Assembly (NCBI GenBank): GCA_946631535.1
Contig: CAMPAF010000051.1
Location: 1-12,287, forward strand
DNA length: 12,287 nt
Reading direction: 5' to 3'
From: an uncultured Verrucomicrobiota bacterium
GTDB lineage: Bacteria > Verrucomicrobiota > Kiritimatiellia > RFP12 > UBA1067
Part shown: positions 1 through 6,061 of the stretch, one piece after another
Layout: each line of letters opens with the position of its first letter
Numbering within the stretch: the first letter of the stretch is position 1
The notes under the pieces: model-generated
Seen by the model: only the letters and a program-made list of their open reading frames with translations
The model's database searches: none
What the model was told of the DNA's origin: nothing
Made by a program: the position numbers and the translations under genes

Positions 1-985
1 CGCACTGCGCGTAGTGGCTGCCGCGGATGAAGTTGCCGCCCAGGTCCTTGAGGTTCTGCACGTCCTCGTACATGAGCTGCACGGGCGTCGTCACGCCGAA
101 CTCGTAGTGCGACTCGTGCCGGTTGACGCCCTTCAAGTAGACGGGACGTCCGTTGAGCGTGATCCGCCCGTTGGCCGTGCCCACCTGGCGGATGCCGAAG
201 CGCGCGCATGCCGTCACTCCGTTCTGCGTCACAGCCACCTTGTGCAGGTTGGGCGCGTCATGGCTCCACAGCTTGAAGTCGGGCACGCAAACCGACGCCC
301 TCCGACCCTTGAACGCCAGCTTCCGCGCCGTTCCTCCGTCGAACGCCACCTCCGCCTCGAAGTCAGCCGGCGCACCTTCGCCCGCGAACTGCGCCTCCAG
401 CTCCACGCGGCCGATCTTGATGTCGCGCGTGCGCACCACCACGCGGCGAAGCTCGACGGGCTTCGTCTGCACGTCCAGCCACACGCCATGGTGGAACCCG
501 CCGAAGGGATAGAAGTCGTAGAAGTCCCAGAAAAGCTTCACCTTGGCGTTGTCGACGACGGAATCGACGGCCGCCACCAGCTCGTGCGTCCCCTTCGCGA
601 GCGGTCCCGTCGCGAACTCGAACCTGCTCCACGGCAGCTTGCTCATGCCGATCTCGCGCCCGTCGATCCAGAAGCGCGAGCGCAGTCCTGCGCCGTCAAC
701 CACGAGGAACGCGTTCGCCGCGTCCGCCGCGAGCGCGAACTGCCGCCTGTAGCAGCCGGTGCCGTGCTGGTTGAAGTAGCGCGACATCGCGTTCCAGCAG
801 CCGGGGACCGTCATCTTGTCGTTCGCTTCGAACGCCGGCAGCGAAACCTCCTCCAGCGACTTCCCCTTCTCCAGGCGAAAGTCCCAAAGCCCGTCCAGGG
901 CAAGCTTCTCAACGCCCGAAAGCGTTCCCGCCGCCAGCGCGGCCGCCAGCGCCGCAAGCATTCCAGTCTTCTGTCCGAATCGCAT
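1..985 (-). CDS. Secreted glycoside hydrolase family 2 (beta-galactosidase/beta-glucuronidase-like), N-terminal part
   Basis: The gene starts at 985 and runs off the left edge, leaving 328 residues. Residues 1-24 form a signal peptide with an Ala/Leu-rich core, so the enzyme should be exported to the periplasm or cell surface. Residues about 28-175 match the GH2 sugar-binding jelly-roll (DGLWDFRL at 31-38, TVPGCWNAM at 59-67, HHGVWLDV at 165-172). About 178-270 is the Ig-like domain. The TIM barrel begins near 280 with the hallmark LKGVNRHESH (284-293) and ends at the edge with GGNFIRGSHYAQ. These motifs are typical of family GH2; both catalytic glutamates lie outside the window, so activity and substrate cannot be read. 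The start is supported by AAGGAG at 995-1000, nine bases upstream, and by the signal peptide. Many long shadow frames exist on the other strand because of high GC. Confidence 0.93.
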   Translation of the reverse strand, partial: MRFGQKTGMLAALAAALAAGTLSGVEKLALDGLWDFRLEKGKSLEEVSLPAFEANDKMTVPGCWNAMSRYFNQHGTGCYRRQFALAADAANAFLVVDGAGLRSRFWIDGREIGMSKLPWSRFEFATGPLAKGTHELVAAVDSVVDNAKVKLFWDFYDFYPFGGFHHGVWLDVQTKPVELRRVVVRTRDIKIGRVELEAQFAGEGAPADFEAEVAFDGGTARKLAFKGRRASVCVPDFKLWSHDAPNLHKVAVTQNGVTACARFGIRQVGTANGRITLNGRPVYLKGVNRHESHYEFGVTTPVQLMYEDVQNLKDLGGNFIRGSHYAQC

Positions 986-1037
986 ATCGACATTCTCCTT
1001 GTTTGTTCCGCCACCCTTCTGGCGGCGGTTCCCGCCC

Positions 1038-1046
1038 ATTCTACCA
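1038..1046 (-). promoter_or_regulatory. Extended -10-like element TGGTAGAAT upstream of the GH2 gene
   Basis: On the minus strand the sequence reads TGGTAGAAT, one mismatch from the extended -10 consensus TGnTATAAT. It ends 52 bases before the GH2 ATG. The same 9-mer is found before the other two minus-strand enzyme genes (4626-4634 and 12037-12045). No good -35 box is seen at the normal distance, which fits an extended -10 promoter but does not prove it. Confidence 0.5.
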
Positions 1047-1299
1047 AAAACTCGCCGCCCGAAAAAGCTTCTCGCCCCGAAAGGCGCGGGACACATGGAA
1101 GAAAGGGGGAGAAAATCCCATGCGTGCCGCGCCTTCCGGGGCGAGAGCCTCATGGCCTCGCGGCCTCAAGTTCCCGTCGCCACCCCTATGGGGCTGGAAG
1201 ACGGTGCATATTATAGATAATTACTTATCGATAGTCAAGTACCCATACCAAGATTTTTGAGGAAATTCCATGCCGGTTACTAAAACGCGGAGCAACTGG

Positions 1300-1328
1300 T
1301 TGACGGCACGGCCGGGAAATGATATACC
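1300..1328 (+). promoter_or_regulatory. Sigma-70-like promoter of the beta-strand-repeat pseudogene
   Basis: TTGACG (1300-1305) is followed after 17 bases by TATACC (1323-1328). TGA directly before the hexamer gives an extended -10 form. A start site near 1335 would leave a short leader holding GAAAGG (1339-1344) seven bases before the ATG at 1352. Consensus match and spacing are good, but this is a sequence prediction only. Confidence 0.5.
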
Positions 1329-1351
1329 GCCAGAAAATGAAAGGCATGGCC

Positions 1352-2100
1352 ATGAAAAACACAGTCAGACTGATGCTCACGGCGGCACTTGTGTGTGCGG
1401 GTTGCCCTGCGTGGGCAGCTTCGATAACGCTCACGTCGTCATCGGGCGACCTCATGCTCGCGCAGGCGCTCGCGGACGCGGGTGCCACCGTCGCCGACCT
1501 GACCGGAAACGTGTACGACGACATCGTCGTGGCGGGCAACGGGCGGATTCTCTTCGACACCGACATCAGCGCCTACACGGGCACGATCCACGTCTCGAGC
1601 GGCGCACGGGCGGTTGTGAAGGCGCTCAACGGCTTGGGTGCGGCGAGCGGCACGGTCTACGTGGCCGACGGCGGCGCGCTGATCTCCGACGCCACGGGGT
1701 TCGTGGCGAACACCTTCACCATGCAGAAGTCGGAAATCCACCTCTCGGGATCCGGTCCGTCCGGCGCGGGCGCGCTCGTGGGCAAGGCGGACGCGAGCCA
1801 GCGCGGCGGGCGGCATCGCGGGCCTGCCGGAGCTCGTGTTCGCGGAAGGGGACCGGCGCGGAATCCTGCGCAAGTCGGACGACGGGAAGTCCTTGCTGCT
1901 CACCGTGGTCTCCGGCATGATGGTGATCTTCCGGTACGACGCCACGTACGAACCGTTCCGTCCCGAAGCCGATTCCGCACACCGCAAAGGTGCACGTGGG
2001 CGTGAACGTCTGCTCGCACGACGTCCTCGGCGGCTCGATCTTCCGCGACCTCACGCTTGAGGTCGCCCCGCCCCATGGCACCGTCCTCTTTCTGAGGTGA
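1352..2100 (+). pseudogene. Secreted beta-strand-repeat (autotransporter-passenger-like) protein, broken by two frame changes
   Basis: The start at 1352 gives a clean signal peptide (MKNTVRLMLTAALVCAGCPA, then WAA) and follows GAAAGG by seven bases; ATGs at 1319, 1337 and 1346 are in frame but less well placed. The first part contains repeats of the kind TGTIHVSSGARAVVK and SGTVYVADGGALISD, typical of autotransporter-associated beta-strand repeats in secreted proteins. Near 1799 sensible protein moves to the next frame (AAGGIAGLPELVFAEGDRRG). Near the CCC at 1962-1964 it moves again (PIPHTAKVHVGVNVCSHDV) and ends at TGA 2098-2100. Each change behaves like one extra base, and removing both gives about 248 residues without a gap. 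The last part, HVGVNVCSHDV to FRDLTLEV, resembles the end of a concanavalin-like sandwich. No membrane-anchoring barrel or sorting signal is visible. It may be a decaying gene or may reflect two sequencing errors. Confidence 0.65.
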
Positions 2101-2119
2101 CGCAACGGAAGTCAGGCGA

Positions 2120-2132
2120 GACGAAGCTCGTC
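2120..2132. terminator. Small hairpin between converging genes
   Basis: GACGA-AGC-TCGTC is a perfect 5-bp stem lying in the 36 bases between the stop at 2100 and the converging stop at 2137. Only a short, interrupted T-rich run follows on the plus side, so a terminator role is weak. Its position is the main argument. Confidence 0.2.
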
Positions 2133-2136
2133 CCCG

Positions 2137-4581
2137 TCAATTCTTTGGAGTGGCGGGAGCCACTTCGATGAGAAGCACCGTGTCGGGACCGATGGTGCCG
2201 TCGGGCGCGAGGTCGCCGAGGTTGTGCGTCTCGTCAACGGCGCGCTGGCGCGCGATGCGCCACCTGCCGAACGCGGCCGGCATGCGGAACGCGCGGTCCG
2301 TCGGGTTCGCCACAAGCACCGCGCCGTAGCCCTTGCCGTCGGTCGCCGCGCAGGCCCAGAGGCCGTTGGGCGCGCCTGGCTCGTCTGCGCCGCCCGTCAC
2401 CTTCGCGGCGGTGCCGAGCTTGCGCAGCACGTTGAACGCCATGTACACGTAGTACGCCCTGTACGGCGCGTGCGTGATGCCGTTGAAAAGCGGCGAGTAG
2501 GCGCCGAGTCCGCAGCGCGCGTCGTACAGCTCGGCGTCGGCCACGGGTCCGTTCTGGAAGCTGGCGAGCTGGGCGGCGATGAGCGCAGCCTGGCGCGCCG
2601 TGCCCAGCCTTTCGATGCGCGGCTCCGGCAGCCACTCGTTGAGCGAGATGGGAACCGCGGAAAGGCCCGCCTCGTCAAGCCTGTCACGCGCCCACTTCAC
2701 CTGCACCTTCGTCTTGCTCGGATGCGAATAGCTGTGCATGGAGAAGAAGTCCAGCGGAAGGTTCTCGCGCTTCACCACGTCGATGAAATTGGTGAAGCAC
2801 TCCACGAAGTACATCGCGCGGGAGCTGACGTTCGCGCCCGGCACCACCTTGCCGGTGCCGTCCACGGCGTAGAAGCCGCAGCTGCCGTATCCGCCGATCT
2901 CGAGATGGGGGAACTTGGCCTTGAGGTGTCTCGCCGCCACGCGGTACAGGTCAACGTACGACGCCCAGCTGCCGCGCCACATCGCATTCTTCTCCACGTC
3001 GGGATGGCCGTCGGGCTCGTTCCATATCTCCCAGCGCTTGACGTTCATCCTGAAGCCGCCTGCCCAGCCTTCGTTGTAGTGACGGATCACATGCTCGCAT
3101 ATCCGGGCCCACTTGGCGTAGTCCTTCGGCGGGAACACGCGGTACGGCTTGGTCGTCACCGCGTTCTCGATCGTGATGCCGAGGCGGAAGTACGGCGCCA
3201 CGCCGTTTGCGACGAGCGCCTTCATTAGGCCGTCGGTGAAGGTGAAGTCGTAGCTGGCGGGATCGTTCTCGTCGGCATCGAAGTCGCGGAACAGGTTGGG
3301 GATGTCGACATAGAGGCTCTTGCCGAAGGCGCCGCCGGTGTCGTGGAGGCGCGAGTACGGGATGCCTGCCTCCTTCAGGTACCTGAAGAGATGGAAGTCG
3401 TTCCAGCTCACCGTTGGAGGCTGGCCGACGCCGTTGACCGGCTTGACGGGACCGGCGGGCGCGTCGAAGTCCACGACGAGCGCGTCGGGCCTCGCCTGCG
3501 CCTCGGCGTCGAGCACGTCGCGGATGCGGCGGGCGTAGGCGCGGCCCATGTGCATCATGCCGTAGTCGTTCGGGTGGCAGAAGTCGTGCGTCGCCTCCTT
3601 GTCGTCCTTGGGCAGCATCGTCTTCTCGGTGAAGTAGTAGAGGTTGCGCCACTTGACCGGATCCTCGGCCTTGAGCGAGTCGTACGCCTTGCGGAACGCG
3701 GGGTTGCAGCGGTCGCTGTCCTGCACCGTGCAGCCCTCGCAGAGGAGCATGGGCACGTCGGGCCTAAGCTCCTTCATCTTGCGCAGGAAAGGCACGCAGT
3801 TGGTCGCCACCATATCCGGAGACATGTTCCAGCGCGCGTCTATCACGTAGAGCGAGGCGTCTGCCGCGGCCAGGAACTCCGGCACGCTCGCCTCCATCTT
3901 CGCCGCGCCGGAGAAGCCCAGGTTGACGTACGGGAGATCCAGCTCGCGCGCGGCGATCGCGGTGAACGCCAGCCCCGGGCGCGAAGCGCAGCCGCCGTGG
4001 ACGATCGACGTGCCGTAGTGGACGATCGGCTTGGCGTCGGGCGTGCGGTACGGGTGCGGACTGAGCGACTTCCCCTTCGGGACGCCTATGCGGAACGACT
4101 TCATCACCGCCCGCAGCGGCAGATACACGATGCACGGCTCTCCCGGCGTCCAGCCGAACTGGGCAACGCCCGGCACTTCGCTCCCGCGCGTCCAGTAGCG
4201 CTTGTTCCCGCGGAAGCGCCACGCCCCCTTGCCGCCGCCTGCGGACTTGTCCCAACCGTACACGTCAAGCCCGATCAGTCCGGCTTCGGGGATGAGCGGA
4301 TCATTGGGATGCTCTTCCTGGACCTTCCATTCGATGCGGATCTTGTCGGCGTCGGTCTTGAAGCGCAGGTACATCCCCGTGGTGTGGCGGCCCATGCCAA
4401 CCAGCGAAGCGGGAATCCTGCCCTTCGCGGCGGCAGGCCAGCGCTCGAACATGGTCGCGGTGTCCTTGAACCCCTTGCCGCCAAGGGGCAGCGCCTCGTT
4501 CTCGTACCAGTTCCAGTCGCCGTCTGCGGCGTAGGCTGCGCACACGGCGGAAAGCGCCGCGAAAAGCGTTGCTACTCTCAT
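2137..4581 (-). CDS. Secreted bifunctional SGNH/GDSL esterase fused to a GH39-like glycosidase
   Basis: The protein has 814 residues when started at 4581; AGGAGG (4592-4597) lies ten bases upstream and a signal peptide (MRVATLFAALSAVCAAYAAD) follows. Residues about 20-180 resemble the GxDLY domain found before SGNH esterases (GLDVYGW at 104-110). Residues about 183-360 form the esterase: block I HYGTSIVHGG with Ser192, block II NLGFSG, block III DARWNMSP, and block V THDFCHPND with Asp333 and His336. This family commonly deacylates glycans. Residues about 367-814 form a clan-A (beta/alpha)8 enzyme most like GH39 (beta-xylosidase, alpha-L-iduronidase and relatives). WEIWNEP gives the likely acid/base Glu522 and SLNEW the likely nucleophile Glu649. 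A small beta domain finishes the protein. Both catalytic sets look intact, so I infer a two-activity enzyme that deacylates and cleaves the same glycan. The frame stays open up to 4710, but that extension runs through the regulatory region and is rejected. The exact GH family and substrate are uncertain. Confidence 0.88.
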   Translation of the reverse strand: MRVATLFAALSAVCAAYAADGDWNWYENEALPLGGKGFKDTATMFERWPAAAKGRIPASLVGMGRHTTGMYLRFKTDADKIRIEWKVQEEHPNDPLIPEAGLIGLDVYGWDKSAGGGKGAWRFRGNKRYWTRGSEVPGVAQFGWTPGEPCIVYLPLRAVMKSFRIGVPKGKSLSPHPYRTPDAKPIVHYGTSIVHGGCASRPGLAFTAIAARELDLPYVNLGFSGAAKMEASVPEFLAAADASLYVIDARWNMSPDMVATNCVPFLRKMKELRPDVPMLLCEGCTVQDSDRCNPAFRKAYDSLKAEDPVKWRNLYYFTEKTMLPKDDKEATHDFCHPNDYGMMHMGRAYARRIRDVLDAEAQARPDALVVDFDAPAGPVKPVNGVGQPPTVSWNDFHLFRYLKEAGIPYSRLHDTGGAFGKSLYVDIPNLFRDFDADENDPASYDFTFTDGLMKALVANGVAPYFRLGITIENAVTTKPYRVFPPKDYAKWARICEHVIRHYNEGWAGGFRMNVKRWEIWNEPDGHPDVEKNAMWRGSWASYVDLYRVAARHLKAKFPHLEIGGYGSCGFYAVDGTGKVVPGANVSSRAMYFVECFTNFIDVVKRENLPLDFFSMHSYSHPSKTKVQVKWARDRLDEAGLSAVPISLNEWLPEPRIERLGTARQAALIAAQLASFQNGPVADAELYDARCGLGAYSPLFNGITHAPYRAYYVYMAFNVLRKLGTAAKVTGGADEPGAPNGLWACAATDGKGYGAVLVANPTDRAFRMPAAFGRWRIARQRAVDETHNLGDLAPDGTIGPDTVLLIEVAPATPKN

Positions 4582-4625
4582 TTCTCTTCTGCCTCCTAGG
4601 TAATCGATAGCATGTGGTGGCCGCG

Positions 4626-4634
4626 ATTCTACCA
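4626..4634 (-). promoter_or_regulatory. Extended -10-like element TGGTAGAAT upstream of the esterase-GH39 gene
   Basis: The minus strand reads TTTGGTAGAAT here, ending 44 bases before the ATG at 4581. The 9-mer is identical to the ones before the GH2 and GH106 genes. No clear -35 hexamer lies at 17 bases, which fits an extended -10 promoter. The predicted leader of about 38 bases contains the AGGAGG ribosome-binding site. Confidence 0.5.
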
Positions 4635-4671
4635 AACTTCCGCCGCAGACGCCACCCCCAAGACAGCACCA

Positions 4672-4688
4672 TTTTGGGCGCCCCAAAA
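4672..4688. promoter_or_regulatory. Inverted repeat TTTTGGG-CGC-CCCAAAA in the divergent promoter region
   Basis: Seven-base perfect arms (4672-4678 and 4682-4688) flank CGC. It lies about 40 bases upstream of the minus-strand -10-like element and immediately before the heptamer array. This is a plausible operator for a dimeric regulator. It lacks a following T-run in either direction, so it is not a convincing terminator. Confidence 0.4.
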
Positions 4689-4691
4689 CCA

Positions 4692-4731
4692 TGAGACAAA
4701 TTTGAGACAATTTTGAGACATCTTTGAGACA
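4692..4731 (+). repeat. Four exact TGAGACA heptamers on an 11-bp pitch (probable operator array)
   Basis: TGAGACA occurs at 4692-4698, 4703-4709, 4714-4720 and 4725-4731, all identical. The spacers are four bases of A/T-rich sequence (AATT, ATTT, TCTT). The pitch of 11 bp is about one helical turn, so all copies face the same side of the DNA. This is the layout known for OmpR-type and SARP-type winged-helix regulators that bind direct heptamer repeats. The array lies 77-116 bases before the DUF2851 start and about 58-97 bases upstream of the divergent -10-like site, so it could act on either gene. The regulator is not in this window. Confidence 0.6.
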
Positions 4732-4768
4732 ATTCGCCGGCCGGAATCGTGTTTACTATTCGCGTCGC

Positions 4769-4782
4769 GGGGACAATGCCCC
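4769..4782 (+). other. Leader hairpin GGGG-ACAATG-CCCC before the DUF2851-comM-comEC operon
   Basis: A 4-bp GGGG/CCCC stem with a six-base loop can be extended through a TT bulge by flanking GC/CG pairs. It ends 12 bases before the AAGGAG ribosome-binding site (4795-4800), so it may sit in the 5' leader and affect translation. It also partly resembles the GGGGACAGACCCC core found in the GH106 gene, which may be chance. Confidence 0.25.
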
Positions 4783-4807
4783 TTCGCGGCGAGGAAGGAG
4801 ACACGAG

Positions 4808-6058
4808 ATGGACGACATAGACTGGAACAGGCGACGGCCGATAAGCGAGCGGCACGTGCAGGCGCTGTGGTACGACGGCGCCCTGCGTCCCAAGGACCTG
4901 CGGACTACAGACGGCTTGTCCGTGCGCGTGATCGACCCGGGCGCATGGAACGTCGAGGCGGGGCCCGACTTCTCCCACGCCGTGCTGGAAGTCGGCCCGG
5001 CGCGGCGGCGGGTCGTCGGGGACGTGGAGATACACCTCCATCCGTCGGACTGGCACGCGCACGGGCACTCCTCGGATCCCGCCTACGAGAGCGTGGTCGC
5101 GCACGTCACCTGGTATGCCGCGCCGCCCGATTCCGCGCTGGACGGCCTACCTGCCCGCTGCCTGCGCATCTGCCTCGGCGACTTCCTGCGCACGCGCCCC
5201 GACTTCTCCCCCGACGAGATCGACCTCGCCGCCTACCCGTACGCGCACCTGCCGAGCACGCCTCGTCCGTGCGAGCAGATATTCGCGCGCAACCCCGACC
5301 TCCTCGTGGCCGTGCTGCGACAGGAGGGAAGCAGGCGCCTGGAACTGAAGGCGCGCAGGCTCAAGGCCGTCTTCGTGCGCACGCAAGACCGCGCACAGGC
5401 GTTCTACGCGGAGACGCTTGCCGCGCTTGGATACAAGCAGAACGCCGAACCGTTCCGCCGACTCGCCGAGATGTTGCCGTGGCGCGAATTGCCGGAGAGC
5501 CAGGAGGCGGCCATCGCAAGCCTCTCATGCGTGGCCGAGATGGCCGTTCCGAACGTCGCCGCCTGGCGATGGTCGAACGTGCGCCCCGCAAACTCCCTCA
5601 AGCGGCGCATCGCCGCGGCCGCATCGCTTTTCTCTGGAACGTGCCCCTCGCTGCTCGAACGGCTGGACGCCTGCGACCTGACGGTCCGCGCCGGGCAGCG
5701 GGCGGCCTGCGACGTCCTGTGCGCGTCCGGCCTGCTCGGCGCACGGCGTGCGGCCGCGATTCTCGCCAACGTCATCGTCCCCTTCGCGCTCGCGGAAGGG
5801 AGGATAGGCAGCGTCCCGACAGACCTTCCGCCGGAGGAGACGAACGCAACGGTGCGCCTCACGGCCTTCCGCCTGCTCGGGCGCGACCACAACCCGGCAC
5901 TCTACTCCGGCAACGGCATCCTGCTGCAGGGCCTCATCCAGCTCCACCGGGACTTCTGCCTATCCGCGCATCCAGACTGCGCCAGCTGCGAGCTTCTAAA
6001 CACGTTTGCCATCCCACGCAATTCCACATCTACCAACTACCAACAAAAGGAAAACTGA
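4808..6058 (+). CDS. DUF2851 family protein, first gene of the competence-type operon
   Basis: The protein has 416 residues. The start at 4808 is fixed by AAGGAG (4795-4800) seven bases upstream; the frame opens further upstream but through the operator array. The N-terminal half carries the DUF2851 signature: TTDGLSVRV (33-41), NVEAGPDF (48-55), GDVEIHLHPSDWHAHGHSSD (71-90), then AYESVVAHV (92-100). The C-terminus has LQGLIQLHRDFC and a C384-x6-C391-x2-C394 cluster, reminiscent of a metal or Fe-S knuckle but with no fourth Cys nearby. No signal peptide or membrane segment is seen, so it should be cytoplasmic. The family has no established function that I know of. The spacing PD(53-54)...E-x-H(74-76) loosely recalls PD-(D/E)xK nucleases with the Lys replaced; that is inference. 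It lies three bases ahead of comM, which suggests co-transcription and a link to DNA metabolism. Confidence 0.88.
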   Translation: MDDIDWNRRRPISERHVQALWYDGALRPKDLRTTDGLSVRVIDPGAWNVEAGPDFSHAVLEVGPARRRVVGDVEIHLHPSDWHAHGHSSDPAYESVVAHVTWYAAPPDSALDGLPARCLRICLGDFLRTRPDFSPDEIDLAAYPYAHLPSTPRPCEQIFARNPDLLVAVLRQEGSRRLELKARRLKAVFVRTQDRAQAFYAETLAALGYKQNAEPFRRLAEMLPWRELPESQEAAIASLSCVAEMAVPNVAAWRWSNVRPANSLKRRIAAAASLFSGTCPSLLERLDACDLTVRAGQRAACDVLCASGLLGARRAAAILANVIVPFALAEGRIGSVPTDLPPEETNATVRLTAFRLLGRDHNPALYSGNGILLQGLIQLHRDFCLSAHPDCASCELLNTFAIPRNSTSTNYQQKEN

Positions 6059-6061
6059 ACC

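Larger units (their letters stand above)
986..1351. other. Divergent intergenic region between the GH2 gene and the plus-strand secreted-protein pseudogene
   Basis: This stretch of about 370 bases shows no convincing gene. It holds the GH2 ribosome-binding site (995-1000), a TGGTAGAAT element for GH2 (1038-1046, minus) and a promoter-like pair for the plus-strand gene (1300-1328). An AT-rich patch lies at 1208-1262 and includes the 8-bp palindrome TATCGATA. A small perfect hairpin, CCCC-TAT-GGGG, lies at 1183-1193. The ATG at 1270 has a GAGGA-like site before it, but the frame it opens runs out of register into the downstream protein and looks non-coding. I see no riboswitch that I recognise. 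Confidence 0.6.

Noticed and set aside
1183..1193. CCCC-TAT-GGGG hairpin as a terminator
   Set aside because: The stem is four pairs with no T-run and no gene ends next to it.
14..1216. A 400-codon plus-strand open frame opposite the GH2 gene
   Set aside because: It is antisense to a clear GH2 domain and its protein has no recognisable features.
1270..1920. Open frame starting at ATG 1270 with a GAGGA-like site
   Set aside because: It runs in another frame through the beta-strand-repeat protein and its translation is Arg/Gly-rich after the first codons; the 1352 start has a signal peptide and a promoter.
3343..4599. A 418-codon plus-strand open frame opposite the esterase-GH39 gene
   Set aside because: Antisense shadow; the minus-strand frame has complete catalytic motifs and a signal peptide.
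4582..4710. N-terminal extension of the esterase-GH39 protein to an ATG at 4710
   Set aside because: It would translate the inverted repeat, the promoter-like element and AGGAGG, and would bury the signal peptide.
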